IMG/VR virus record: IMGVR_UViG_3300045747_000182
Span: 1 to 64,000 of that record
Reading direction: 5' to 3' (one strand)
Source of the DNA: a virus
Length of the DNA: 64,000 bases
In this document: positions 50,553-58,560 of the stretch, one piece after another
How positions within the stretch are numbered: position 1 is the first letter of the stretch
How the letters are laid out: the number at the start of each line of letters is the position of its first letter
Notes under the pieces: model-generated
Database searches by the model: none
Seen by the model: the letters and a program-made list of their open reading frames with translations, nothing else
What the model was told of the DNA's origin: nothing
Program-made: the position numbers and the translations under genes

Positions 50553-52802
50553 TTACATTGTTGGTTGTGGTTGATTCATTGCTGCAGCAGGACCATTCAC
50601 TTCAGGAATAGCGGGTGCTCCGGCGGGTGATGAACCGTCGTTATGAATATCGGCATCAATAACCATTTTAGCTTGTTTAAGGATGTCCATGATATTCGGT
50701 TGATCAGGTAGTTCAATACCTTCTTTACCTGCAGAAATATACAGCTTGGCCCACTCTTGATAAGACTTGTCAATAGCAACCATAAGCTGTTTGGTGTTAT
50801 CTTGAATGGCATTCTTCGCTTGGATATTCGTGAGGGTAAGTGTGGCCTGACGCTGCAAAAGATCAATCTGTTTAGCTTGTTCTTCAAGAGCCTTTTGCTT
50901 CTCTCCGGCTTGCTGTTCAGCTTGACGGGACTGCAGTGCCTGTTGAATAAACTTGGGGTCAGTATAATCAACAAGGAAGTCAAGAGGATCCAAGTCCATA
51001 GCTTCCAGAGTTTTACATGCGATCTTTACAGCGGCAGATGGGTCCACTGCAGAGCCTGCACCCGCCTGCTGTAGCGCGGGGATAAGCTGCTGACCAACCA
51101 TCTGCATTTTCTTAATTACGTTACTGTTGCTGTTCTCACCTACGTCTGCATCAACAAACATCAGCATATTATCCGGTAACATAGACGGATCAATAGACTT
51201 CATGAAGTTGTTCTGATCGTAATAGTTAATCTCACGACCACGGAACTTATCACGCATCATCATGTAGATGCCTTCAGCCAGACGCTTGAATCCGGTCTCA
51301 GCAAACCTACGAGCCATGTATTGTATGCGGACCTGTGCTGCCGACATAGCGCGAGACATCTTTTCTTCGGAATTACCCGAAACATAAAGAGTATCATTTA
51401 AACCTTGTGCCGCTTTTGACAGTCCGGTTGATTGTTCTTTATGTAGTTGCAAAGCTTCCAATAAAGGCACCGTACCAGTACTGATTGTGTCAGGACTTAG
51501 TGGCGCAACAGCTGCCATGGGGTTACCATTGGTAGCAATAATCTGTTTTGGCTTCATATTCTGCAAAGCACTGAAGTCAACCACGTTAGGGTCAGCCAGT
51601 TTTGGAGAATAGTTAGTCAGATATACGTTTTCGACGAATCCACGCAGAATAGCCGTGGAAGCAAGAGTAGAAGGGCGAATCATGTCAGCAACTGACAGAC
51701 CAAAGAACTCGTGAGGCACCTCAAATGGGCAGAGTGTGGCCAAAGGGATACTATCTACGTCTTCTTCGAGCAAAATTTTGTTTCCGGCAAGAATCAGGTG
51801 CTTAAGTTCAGCAATACCATCACCATCGCGGTCAATTCTGATCCAGCATTCAATAGTAACGATCATTTGATTTGCTTCTGCAGGAAATAGCTCCTTAGAA
51901 TGACCACCCATCCAGTATTCTTGTCCGGTCAGACGCTTACGTGCTGCCTGTTCTTCGGTATAACGGGTATTCCATGATGCAGAGCCATCACCAATCTGCT
52001 GCCAGTCAATTTCGTCAGCCATATCGGGCCAAAGCTTTCGAATATCGCTCCGAGTCAGGTCAGTTTGGATACCTACGAATGCAGCATCGTCCAGATTGTG
52101 TGCATCACGTGTGATACGGAAGCATTCTGGAGGTACATTCTTGATTCGTACCCTGCTCTTCTCAGTTTTCTTCTTCAGACGGACTTCTTTGTAGACAATT
52201 CCGTAGGAAGCTTGCCCATCTTCACCTGTAATGAGCTTGTTGTCATACTTGAGGTCACCGACAATCTCTACATTAGGTTCAGCAAGGAGTACATCAAGGT
52301 TATCTTGACTGATCTCATCATACTCTTCGAATTTATAGTCGAAGTCTTCAACAAAATCCCATTTAACAATAGAATTCTTCCACAGAAGAGCTGACTTGGT
52401 CCACGTATTGAGGATTTCCCAGCCATTATTCTGCTTGAAGATAGTGTAGTTTACCATATCACCCGCTACTTTAGCATTGTGATAGTCTTTTGGTTGAGTT
52501 CCTGTGGGGACAAACCGAGCAAGCTTGTTGTTATTGAACATGAGTTCAGCAATAATAGCTGTAAACCCTTCAACTGCTTCTACAGTGTCCGAAGAAACTA
52601 TTTGAGAGACGCCCTGAGGAGACAAATGCCCTTCAGGAAGCATACCGTATTCATAGGTAGCCTTCTGACGCTCTCTGGCCATGTCAGAACTGTTGAGGAA
52701 GTCCCCAACCGAGTTCATGATACCAGCTTCAACTGTATTAATCAGTTCTTCGTCAGTTACTTTTTCTTTGTAACCGGCGGTAAGACGTCCGTTTGTGATC
52801 AT
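50553..52802 (-). CDS. Portal protein, 749 aa
   Basis: The long protein next to the terminase has the features of P22/phiEco32-type portals: an N-terminal helical region with GVSQIVSSDTVEAVEGF, NGWEILNTWTKSALLWKNSI, KNVPPECFRI, RGFVENVYLTNYSPKLADPN, an Ala/Gln-rich helical barrel (about 600-690) and a disordered C-terminus. It forms the ring through which DNA enters and leaves the head. Confidence 0.85.
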   Translation of the reverse strand: MITNGRLTAGYKEKVTDEELINTVEAGIMNSVGDFLNSSDMARERQKATYEYGMLPEGHLSPQGVSQIVSSDTVEAVEGFTAIIAELMFNNNKLARFVPTGTQPKDYHNAKVAGDMVNYTIFKQNNGWEILNTWTKSALLWKNSIVKWDFVEDFDYKFEEYDEISQDNLDVLLAEPNVEIVGDLKYDNKLITGEDGQASYGIVYKEVRLKKKTEKSRVRIKNVPPECFRITRDAHNLDDAAFVGIQTDLTRSDIRKLWPDMADEIDWQQIGDGSASWNTRYTEEQAARKRLTGQEYWMGGHSKELFPAEANQMIVTIECWIRIDRDGDGIAELKHLILAGNKILLEEDVDSIPLATLCPFEVPHEFFGLSVADMIRPSTLASTAILRGFVENVYLTNYSPKLADPNVVDFSALQNMKPKQIIATNGNPMAAVAPLSPDTISTGTVPLLEALQLHKEQSTGLSKAAQGLNDTLYVSGNSEEKMSRAMSAAQVRIQYMARRFAETGFKRLAEGIYMMMRDKFRGREINYYDQNNFMKSIDPSMLPDNMLMFVDADVGENSNSNVIKKMQMVGQQLIPALQQAGAGSAVDPSAAVKIACKTLEAMDLDPLDFLVDYTDPKFIQQALQSRQAEQQAGEKQKALEEQAKQIDLLQRQATLTLTNIQAKNAIQDNTKQLMVAIDKSYQEWAKLYISAGKEGIELPDQPNIMDILKQAKMVIDADIHNDGSSPAGAPAIPEVNGPAAAMNQPQPTM

Positions 52803-52945
52803 TGTTTTCCTTCATTCAATCAAACAAGGTCAACAATGACCTGAATAGGTGGTGCCGTATGATGGTTTATCATATCCATTACTAGCACCGTGTAACTACT
52901 TTTAATCCGTGCACGAGTTACCAACGCAGGACACAAGGGATAATC

Positions 52946-53551
52946 TTATGGTAGGGGAACGGTAACCGTGAGAGGTACAAACCGTTGTGCAGCAAGGAGC
53001 GCATCCCGCAAATTTTGAGTAACACCTGCGTTAATCAAGTCACGAGTGCGATTAGCTTCTGCACTTACCAATTCTTTTACTTCGCAGCAACATTCTGCAG
53101 CCTGAGCCAATGCCAAGGCATGGTTCTGAGTTGCCAGCAAGACTCCTGCAGCAGAGGTTTTCTCTGTGGCAAGAATCTGAGCAGCACCAATCTTTTCGGA
53201 GGTCAGTTGCTGGGCTGCAGCCACTTTTTCCGTTGTGAGTTGTTGCGCTGCGGCTGTCTTTTCAATAGCCAACTGCATAGCAGCTGCTGTCTTCTCGATA
53301 GCGAGTTGACTGGCTGCAGCAGTCTTTTCTGTTGCGAGTTCACTTGCGGCTGCAATCTTTTCGATCGCAATACCGTTAGCAAAAATACTGTCATTCAAAT
53401 GTTTTGATTCAAAACGTTGTCCAAACATAACGTCACGAGTACGTTCGTTGGCTTCGATAGTCATGGCAAGACGCGCCTGATCACCAAAATTGTCATTGTT
53501 GTTTTGACCAAAACCCACCACTGAAGGTGTACCGATAATTGCTTCTGTCAT
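52946..53551 (-). CDS. Hendecad-repeat protein beside the portal, 201 aa
   Basis: Residues 62-138 are seven uninterrupted 11-residue repeats with the consensus ATEKTAAAQQL, a hendecad pattern that predicts a straight, slightly right-handed coiled coil about 115 A long. The part after it (LAQAAECCCEVKELVSAEAN) has three cysteines in a row and further helix. The N-terminus is polar with GFGQNNNDNFGDQARLA. It lies between terminase and portal, so a virion or packaging-related role is likely. I do not recognise a characterised homologue. Confidence 0.7.
   Translation of the reverse strand: MTEAIIGTPSVVGFGQNNNDNFGDQARLAMTIEANERTRDVMFGQRFESKHLNDSIFANGIAIEKIAAASELATEKTAAASQLAIEKTAAAMQLAIEKTAAAQQLTTEKVAAAQQLTSEKIGAAQILATEKTSAAGVLLATQNHALALAQAAECCCEVKELVSAEANRTRDLINAGVTQNLRDALLAAQRFVPLTVTVPLP
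53138..53368 (-). repeat. Seven 33-bp repeats coding for hendecads
   Basis: Seven successive units of 11 codons encode variants of ATEKTAAAQQL (first copy AIEKIAAASEL, last ATEKTSAAGVL). Codons differ between units, so the array is old enough to have diverged at DNA level. Confidence 0.9.
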
Positions 53552-53685
53552 ATATTTTCCTTTGTAATTATGACCATGAAGTGCAAAATTACACTCCTCA
53601 ATAATACCACGTCGGTAGGTGTATTAGGGGAGTAATCTTCCTTTAGACAGGGTTTGAGCCTATCGAAGATTGTTTGATTTTAGTT

Positions 53686-53823
53686 TTATCGACCACGGAT
53701 TGGTAGTGTACGTTCAGACTTGGAAGTCTTAGCAGTGTCCAATACTTTTCCCATTGGTTTGGGCTTAATCAAAGAAGCCAATTGTTTATTCTGTTCCGGA
53801 GTTTGTTTTTGAACGCCTGACAT
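53686..53823 (-). CDS. Unknown small basic protein, 45 aa
   Basis: ATG at 53,823 (minus strand) follows AGAGGA with good spacing, 12 bases after the large terminase stop. The product is basic and polar (KPKPMGKVLDTAKTSKSERT). No family recognised. The 134 bases after it (53,552-53,685) hold no gene that I can support. Confidence 0.55.
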   Translation of the reverse strand: MSGVQKQTPEQNKQLASLIKPKPMGKVLDTAKTSKSERTLPIRGR

Positions 53824-53835
53824 GTTAATCCTCTT

Positions 53836-55488
53836 TTATAACCAGTTTGTTTCAACTGTTTGAAACCCACCCTGCTTCTGCGAGAAGGGTACGTTAGTGT
53901 TAGTTAATCGATCACCGTGGGTACGGATCACTTCGAGTGCAATAGCAAGAGCAATGACTGTATCGTCATTATAGCCAAACTGAGCATTCGTTTTACCTGA
54001 CTCATCTGCAACATAATTCATGAGTTCCCTGATTACAACTATCGAAGGAATCCATACGTCATCTTGCTCAATGGCATTTTTAAGGAATCCAATGATTGCA
54101 GGTTTGGTCTGAGCAGTGGTCTTCCAACCTACCCTCATACCGTCTTCTTTTGAAACATTAGCTATCTTTGTTTGATAGTAAAGGTTCACATATTTCATTT
54201 GTGTAAGTCTGTTCAGAGTAGCAATACCCATACTGTTAGACTCTACAGCCAGAAGAGCATTGTTGTAGTACCTGCCAAGGTAAAACAAAAGATCTCCGAA
54301 CTGAGAAGGATCAATAAGGTTATTACGGTATACCGCGCAGACTTCTCTCTTGGAATTCATTACGACTGCAGCTGAAGAATCCTTACCGACACCAAGAGCA
54401 ACGTCTGCTCCTATAGCAAAAGAATCATCAAAGGTCGGATATTTAAATATCTCAATAGAACCTTGACGAGCATCTTCGAAGAGACAACTCTCGAAGTTAA
54501 ACTCTCTTTTTGCCAGTATTGGTTGGGGTATCAGAGTGTTGAGCTTACCAAGGTTAAACACGTTAGATCCTGAAGCAATAAAAGCTTCTTCAGGGCTTGA
54601 TGGATACTCTTGCTTGAACTTATCTGCTCCGGACTCCGCAATCTTAAGTCTACGCCAGTACATCTGTTCGTTACTGAGGGTAAACTTCTTTGATATAATC
54701 TCTTCTTCTGTGGTTAACTCAAACCCTTCAGGGACTTTCCTCTGATACTCGGGCATAAGAAACCATGGGACGAATATAGGCAGGTAGTCATTTTCTCCTG
54801 CCACAGCACCCATCCATAACCTGTGAAACTCATTACCAATACCATTGGCAGTACTCTCAAGGATTACTTCGGTACCATCAGCTTGGGATATCCCTTGGAA
54901 TAGTCCCGCCAAGATCTTAACATCATGGGTCCAGAAAGCAACTTCCGAAAGATGAGCGATTGTAGGTGTCGTACCGCGACCTGCTTCGGGTGCTCCTGCC
55001 GTGTACAGCCGATACCCTGAGTCATTGTGTTCAAAGATAATCTCTTTGGCATTTGACTTTCTGAACTTGGGACGATAGTCCTCAGGCATATTGTCAATAG
55101 TATTTCGAGACATCGTGAACAGAGAGTCCGATGTGGCGGCATCATGAGCCATGACGACTGACTTGTTGTGTGCATTGAAGTAACTCTTCCAGAATACCCT
55201 TGCGGTAGTAAATGTTGATAGACCCATCTGACGAGCTTTTAAAATTATTGCTCTTACTTTTCCTGTTTCCTTCAACTGCTTCTCGATAGCATCATTCGCA
55301 ATGACCTGTGCTGCATTGAATTCGAATGGCAGAAAACCTTTGGAAGTATCTTTGGGTAGAATCTTGATCTGTTCTTTGGCGAATGTTCTGAAGTCTGTTT
55401 TGTAGACCTCAAGACGTTCTCGCCGCTTTATTTCTCTGAGTGCTTCCAGCTTCTGCAGGTTAGCGCCCTTGGTAGACTTAGTAGCCAT
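53836..55488 (-). CDS. Terminase large subunit, 550 aa
   Basis: The ATPase domain has a Walker A-like ARQMGLST after a LKARQ strand, and IAHLSEVAFW as the Walker B segment typical of this branch, with VILESTANG as the coupling motif. The C-terminal RNase H-like nuclease has FAIGADVALGVGKDSS, LLAVESNSMG and DDTVIALAIALE as metal-binding acidic positions. It cuts and pumps DNA into the head. It is the first large gene of the late operon, 34 bases downstream of the promoter-like element at 55,522-55,544. Confidence 0.92.
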   Translation of the reverse strand: MATKSTKGANLQKLEALREIKRRERLEVYKTDFRTFAKEQIKILPKDTSKGFLPFEFNAAQVIANDAIEKQLKETGKVRAIILKARQMGLSTFTTARVFWKSYFNAHNKSVVMAHDAATSDSLFTMSRNTIDNMPEDYRPKFRKSNAKEIIFEHNDSGYRLYTAGAPEAGRGTTPTIAHLSEVAFWTHDVKILAGLFQGISQADGTEVILESTANGIGNEFHRLWMGAVAGENDYLPIFVPWFLMPEYQRKVPEGFELTTEEEIISKKFTLSNEQMYWRRLKIAESGADKFKQEYPSSPEEAFIASGSNVFNLGKLNTLIPQPILAKREFNFESCLFEDARQGSIEIFKYPTFDDSFAIGADVALGVGKDSSAAVVMNSKREVCAVYRNNLIDPSQFGDLLFYLGRYYNNALLAVESNSMGIATLNRLTQMKYVNLYYQTKIANVSKEDGMRVGWKTTAQTKPAIIGFLKNAIEQDDVWIPSIVVIRELMNYVADESGKTNAQFGYNDDTVIALAIALEVIRTHGDRLTNTNVPFSQKQGGFQTVETNWL

Positions 55489-55521
55489 GATAATTTTTGT
55501 CCTTGTGTCGTGGAAAATATA

Positions 55522-55544
55522 TTTTCCTTATAAGGTTCCGGCTA
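55522..55544 (-). promoter_or_regulatory. Candidate late phage promoter
   Basis: On the minus strand TAGCCGGAACCTTATAAG precedes the terminase by about 35 bases. It matches the element at 60279 (minus), 17147 and 59747. It stands at the head of the whole leftward late block, the place where a phage RNA polymerase promoter is expected. Confidence 0.65.
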
Positions 55545-55849
55545 GACAGTTTGACCGTAATTTTAGTCGATAGGGTAGTTATGGACTGAGATTACGGACA
55601 AAGATATCCCTACGTAGAGGAAGGGTATAGGCTGGGAATTACTTGGTAATAATTTTTGAAAATGGATTTTTGGGGGAATTTCTTTGGGGTACCCTTCTCT
55701 TTGTGTGTGGAAAAATTTTTTGTGTTGTTTGGGTTCGCCTTGCTTGCTTTGAGCACCCCCTGACTTTCTTGGGCGCTCGCTGGTTGGTGGGCGGCACCCG
55801 CTTCGGGTCGTACTGGCAGCACCTTTGCTGTGTTCTTTTAGGATACATC
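55545..55849 (+). other. Noncoding divergent region with GC-rich segment
   Basis: About 300 bases between the divergent late and small-gene blocks hold no convincing gene. The left half is AT-rich with runs of T and G. From about 55,735 it becomes GC-rich with several small hairpins, among them ACCCG-CTT-CGGGT (55,796-55,808) and GCAGCA-CCTT-TGCTGT followed by TTCTTTT (55,816-55,838), the latter terminator-like. The segment CTTCGGGTCGTACTGGCA at 55,801 is nearly the inverse of a stretch at 56,115. Packaging site, origin or control region are possibilities. Confidence 0.5.
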
Positions 55850-56083
55850 ATGATTCTCCGTACGACAGCTCAAGCCTACTACAACGCTCGCCGTTCTACC
55901 GCAGCAATAGACCGCTGCTGGGACGACGTTGTAACAGCGATTGACTTGGTGTTGGCTGAGGTGCATCCTGGTAATCTCGGTGCTCTTCCCCCATCACCTG
56001 CCAATCTGTTGTGGAAGGCTTACAGTGTTGGCATTCTGTCTAGGAATGATTACAACCGTATCCAAGATACGTTCATTCTGTGA
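55850..56083 (+). CDS. Unknown protein, 77 aa
   Basis: The frame is open further upstream, but ATG 55,850 after TAGGATAC is the natural start. The product is helical (TAQAYYNARRSTAAIDRCWD and PANLLWKAYSVGIL). No family recognised. First gene of the rightward small-gene block. Confidence 0.55.
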   Translation: MILRTTAQAYYNARRSTAAIDRCWDDVVTAIDLVLAEVHPGNLGALPPSPANLLWKAYSVGILSRNDYNRIQDTFIL

Positions 56084-56086
56084 TAA

Positions 56087-56239
56087 ATGTCTGTGCGACA
56101 TACCGCAAGTATGTTGCCAATACGACCTGAAGAGACAACATTCCGATATGCCTGTTGTGGGTATATCAGAGTGCGTCTTTGCATTCTAACCGCCGATGGT
56201 CGGGTACCATCAGGATGTCATTACGGAGAAATACCATGA
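56087..56239 (+). CDS. Unknown small protein, 50 aa
   Basis: The frame from ATG 56,087 ends with TGA overlapping the next ATG, and GGAG for the next gene lies within it. The product is Cys- and Arg-containing (TFRYACCGYIRVRLC). The overlap supports it, but the start has no clear ribosome binding site, so the frame may be only a leader. Confidence 0.4.
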   Translation: MSVRHTASMLPIRPEETTFRYACCGYIRVRLCILTADGRVPSGCHYGEIP

Positions 56240-56607
56240 CTACACGTACCGCAAACCTGTCCTTTGCCCAAATGGGCGCTATCCTTGCTGCTCACAACAG
56301 CACAGAGCAGACACCTGTGACGACATTCATCTGCGCTAATCCTACCAAGGGTGACGCTATCAGTGAGCCGATGAAGATCATCCATGTGCAGCGTAATGCA
56401 GCAAAGGGTGAGTTGTATGTTATCGGTGATGACGGTAACACACGTACCTGCCAGATCCGTCGCTTGAGTGACAACAAGATCATTGCAGCGAAAATGGGCA
56501 ATGAACTCTATGATATGGCACAGCTCTGCAAAGAGCGTGGTGTTGAAGTCAAGTTTGTTGCTGCTGGTGGTAACAACACCAACAAATGGTTCTACAAGTT
56601 CGCCTAA
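56236..56607 (+). CDS. Unknown protein, 123 aa
   Basis: ATG follows CGGAGAAAT. N-terminal NLSFAQMGAILAAHNSTEQT and a beta-rich remainder with a conserved-looking end NKWFYKFA. It does not match a family I know. It is followed by the first copy of the structured leader. Confidence 0.65.
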   Translation: MTTRTANLSFAQMGAILAAHNSTEQTPVTTFICANPTKGDAISEPMKIIHVQRNAAKGELYVIGDDGNTRTCQIRRLSDNKIIAAKMGNELYDMAQLCKERGVEVKFVAAGGNNTNKWFYKFA

Positions 56608-56613
56608 CTAAGG

Positions 56614-56680
56614 CCTCTTTCTCAGAGTAACAGAGAGACCATAGCACAGGGTAAGTACTGTGCAAACATCCCACTAACGA
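56614..56680 (+). promoter_or_regulatory. Structured leader element, copy 1
   Basis: This untranslated stretch contains TTTCTC and GAGAGA arms, then GCACAG-GGTAAGTA-CTGTGC, a six-base stem with the eight-base loop GGTAAGTA, then CATCCCA. Copy 2 at 57,061 keeps the loop and flanks but has other bases on both sides of the stem that still pair. It lies 20-25 bases before the ribosome binding site of the next gene. Confidence 0.75.
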
Positions 56681-56703
56681 TATCTTCACACAGGAGATCC
56701 ATC

Positions 56704-56985
56704 ATGGATAATCCCTCATATGACCACCTAGTAGTGGTTAATCGCAATGAATGCCAGACCAAGCTCTCCACTTGGTACAGCAAGAGACCTGAATTCGCAG
56801 GACGTCCTTGGGTAGTTCTTAACAAGAACACCGGCTATTTCATCTCACCAGCATTCCTCACCAAGGAAGATGCCGAAGATGAACGTGCGGAGATCATCGT
56901 GCAGGATATGTTCTCGGACTACGATGACGGAATATATTATCCCGAAGAATATTCCGATGTATCTGTGCAGAAAGCCTCAGAATAA
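56704..56985 (+). CDS. Unknown acidic protein, 93 aa
   Basis: ATG follows CAGGAGATCC. A polar start (DNPSYDHLVVVNRNECQTK) precedes GRPWVVLNKNTGYF, which could be small beta strands, and the C-terminal 35 residues are very acidic. No family recognised. Its mRNA carries leader copy 1. Confidence 0.65.
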   Translation: MDNPSYDHLVVVNRNECQTKLSTWYSKRPEFAGRPWVVLNKNTGYFISPAFLTKEDAEDERAEIIVQDMFSDYDDGIYYPEEYSDVSVQKASE

Positions 56986-57060
56986 CTGAGGTATTGCGGA
57001 GAGTCCAGTGAGGGATGACCTTTGGCAGATGTCGTCGTGGGGACTCAGCTTGTCAATGCT
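56986..57060 (+). other. Intergenic segment with potential RNA structure
   Basis: GAGTCC near the start and GGACTC 30-odd bases later can pair, and inside them GATGAC can pair with GTCGTC (one G-U) around CTTTGGCAGAT. No gene fits here. It directly precedes leader copy 2, so the two may form one long structured 5' region. Confidence 0.4.
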
Positions 57061-57120
57061 ACCTTTCTCAGGTTAACAGAGAGACCCTTACATGGGGTAA
57101 GTACCATGTAGACTTCCCAT
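57061..57120 (+). promoter_or_regulatory. Structured leader element, copy 2
   Basis: Same order as copy 1: CTTTCTCAG, TAACAGAGAGACC, then ACATGG-GGTAAGTA-CCATGT and TTCCCATCAAC. Four of the six stem positions differ from copy 1, on both arms, and pairing is kept. CAGGAG and the ATG at 57,147 follow. Confidence 0.75.
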
Positions 57121-57146
57121 CAACTACTTCCCATCAGGAGTATCCT

Positions 57147-57266
57147 ATGTACTACATCATCTCTCGTGCTTCCGGAGATATCATCGACAAACTCCCTCTC
57201 TATGCCTCAGCTTCAGACCTCAACAGGTGGTCAAGCAAAGACGTCTCAATCGTTATCTACAACTAA
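57147..57266 (+). CDS. Small unknown protein, 39 aa
   Basis: ATG follows CAGGAGTATCCT. The product is YYIISRASGDIIDKLPLYAS followed by a Ser- and Asp-rich end, probably a small alpha/beta peptide. Its mRNA carries leader copy 2. No family recognised. Confidence 0.6.
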   Translation: MYYIISRASGDIIDKLPLYASASDLNRWSSKDVSIVIYN

Positions 57267-57278
57267 AGGCATCATATC

Positions 57279-57491
57279 ATGGGCACTCTATCAACACTCT
57301 TCATGGTTCTCATAACCTTTTGTAACACAACTGTCTTCTTCACAGTACTCCATATTCTGGAACGTAATGAAGGAGGCTATCTACACTGGGGTACCGCTGC
57401 ACTCTGCATCATGATCTTTGCAGCAATCATCACATACCTTATGGTATTCATCAACCACGAGTACTTAGGAGAACAAACATGGCAAGATTAA
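57279..57491 (+). CDS. Small membrane protein with two TM helices, 70 aa
   Basis: Two hydrophobic helices (TLFMVLITFCNTTVFFTVL and ALCIMIFAAIITYLMVFI) with a short charged loop between. No recognisable family. The next gene starts inside its end after AGGAGAAC. Such proteins in phages often act on the host membrane or on lysis timing. That is only inference here. Confidence 0.6.
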   Translation: MGTLSTLFMVLITFCNTTVFFTVLHILERNEGGYLHWGTAALCIMIFAAIITYLMVFINHEYLGEQTWQD

Positions 57492-57688
57492 TTGAAGATG
57501 GCATACAAGTGTCCATACAAGAACTCTACTACGTAGCATCATTCTTCGATGATAAATGTGTGAGCCTCATTAGAGGCCCATACGTAGACATCCTTGATGC
57601 ACTAACTAATGTAGACGACCAACGTCTGCTGGCAATCCATACTGACATCCGTGTAGTAAAATCTTTTGTAACTGTTGGTGAATTGTAA
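57479..57688 (+). CDS. Unknown small protein, 69 aa
   Basis: ATG 57,479 follows TTAGGAGAACA. The end (LLAIHTDIRVVKSFVTV) suggests alternating strands and helices. No family recognised. It is followed by a gene of similar size and composition. Confidence 0.6.
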   Translation: MARLIEDGIQVSIQELYYVASFFDDKCVSLIRGPYVDILDALTNVDDQRLLAIHTDIRVVKSFVTVGEL

Positions 57689-57713
57689 ATTAACCAAACT
57701 TAGGAAAACTGTA

Positions 57714-57959
57714 ATGACAAAGAAATACCTTCTATTAACACCTATTCAAGGTGCTGACTATCAAATGACCAACAAGCAAATGATCATTGCCTTGACTGAA
57801 CAAGGTTGCGGTCATATCATTGCCAAAGACGTCAACGGTGAGACCATCATCTATGCATCTGCCCCAAAAGTAGAACTTCTCGAAGCCCTCTGCTCAAACA
57901 ATGAGTTTGATGGTATCGTTATCGAGTACACAGGGGTGTATGATTGTGTCATTGACTAA
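57714..57959 (+). CDS. Unknown small protein, 81 aa
   Basis: ATG 57,714 follows TAGGAAAACTGTA. The frame is open upstream to 57,675, but that part overlaps the previous gene. Possible alpha/beta fold with HIIAKDVNGETIIYAS. No family recognised. Confidence 0.6.
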   Translation: MTKKYLLLTPIQGADYQMTNKQMIIALTEQGCGHIIAKDVNGETIIYASAPKVELLEALCSNNEFDGIVIEYTGVYDCVID

Positions 57960-57986
57960 CGAATGTAATAAGTAAAGGAGAATGAG

Positions 57987-58241
57987 ATGACCAATGCCTA
58001 TGCTATCATAACTAAAGGGGAGTCTACAGAGACATTCCAAAAAGGAACCCCACCACTAAACAAGTGGATCTTATGCAAAACTATAGAAGAAGGCTTAAGT
58101 TATGTCTTCGCAACTAACTACGGGTATATCAGAGTAAACCAAGATGGCTACATAAGTAACGGTTCCCTTGAATTCTTCATCGATGAAGAGTTCGAGTGGA
58201 GAGAGTCCGATGAAAAAATCTCTATCACTATCACTAACTAA
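57987..58241 (+). CDS. Unknown small protein, 84 aa
   Basis: ATG follows AAAGGAGAATGAG. The protein looks beta-rich with an acidic end (FIDEEFEWRESDEKISITI). No family recognised. The next gene follows after nine bases. Confidence 0.6.
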   Translation: MTNAYAIITKGESTETFQKGTPPLNKWILCKTIEEGLSYVFATNYGYIRVNQDGYISNGSLEFFIDEEFEWRESDEKISITITN

Positions 58242-58250
58242 AGAATCCAA

Positions 58251-58466
58251 ATGAAGACAATCGTAGTAAACCCATCCCAAGAATTCCAACCAGTAACCAT
58301 ACAAGTTACTTTTGAGAATGCCAAAGAGCTTAAACTCTTCAAAGATATGTGTTCATGGAACATGACCATCCCAAAACTCATAACAGATGAAACAGAAGAA
58401 GGAGCTAACTACAAAGTCATGCGTGATATCCTAGATAACATCCGAGAAGCTCTCGCCGGACGTTAG
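58251..58466 (+). CDS. Unknown small protein, 71 aa
   Basis: ATG 58,251 follows AAAGAATCCA. A beta strand start (TIVVNPSQEFQPVTIQVTF) is followed by helices. No family recognised. After it come about 95 bases with a hairpin and an AT-rich stretch. Confidence 0.6.
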   Translation: MKTIVVNPSQEFQPVTIQVTFENAKELKLFKDMCSWNMTIPKLITDETEEGANYKVMRDILDNIREALAGR

Positions 58467-58481
58467 CATACCCATGGTAAT

Positions 58482-58501
58482 GACACCCTTCAAACGGTGT
58501 C
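58482..58501 (+). promoter_or_regulatory. Intergenic hairpin
   Basis: GACACC and GGTGTC form a perfect six-base stem with an eight-base loop CTTCAAAC. Loop size and stem length recall the two structured leaders nearby, but the loop bases differ. The T-rich stretch begins about 15 bases later, so a terminator is doubtful. Confidence 0.4.
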
Positions 58502-58560
58502 TCCTACAACATCCTTTATTTATTTTCTTATATACATTATGAAACACCTTAATAACCACT

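Noticed and set aside
52845-52870. ATACGGCACCACCTATTCAGG on the minus strand before the portal
   Set aside because: Only partly similar to the promoter-like element and with altered spacing. Not enough to call a promoter. A 19-codon frame nearby has no ribosome binding site.
55610-55851. Two minus-strand frames in the divergent gap
   Set aside because: Pro/Lys/Arg-rich products without ribosome binding sites. They lie upstream of the late promoter-like element, and the inverted-repeat bases explain their resemblance to a plus-strand frame at 56,087.
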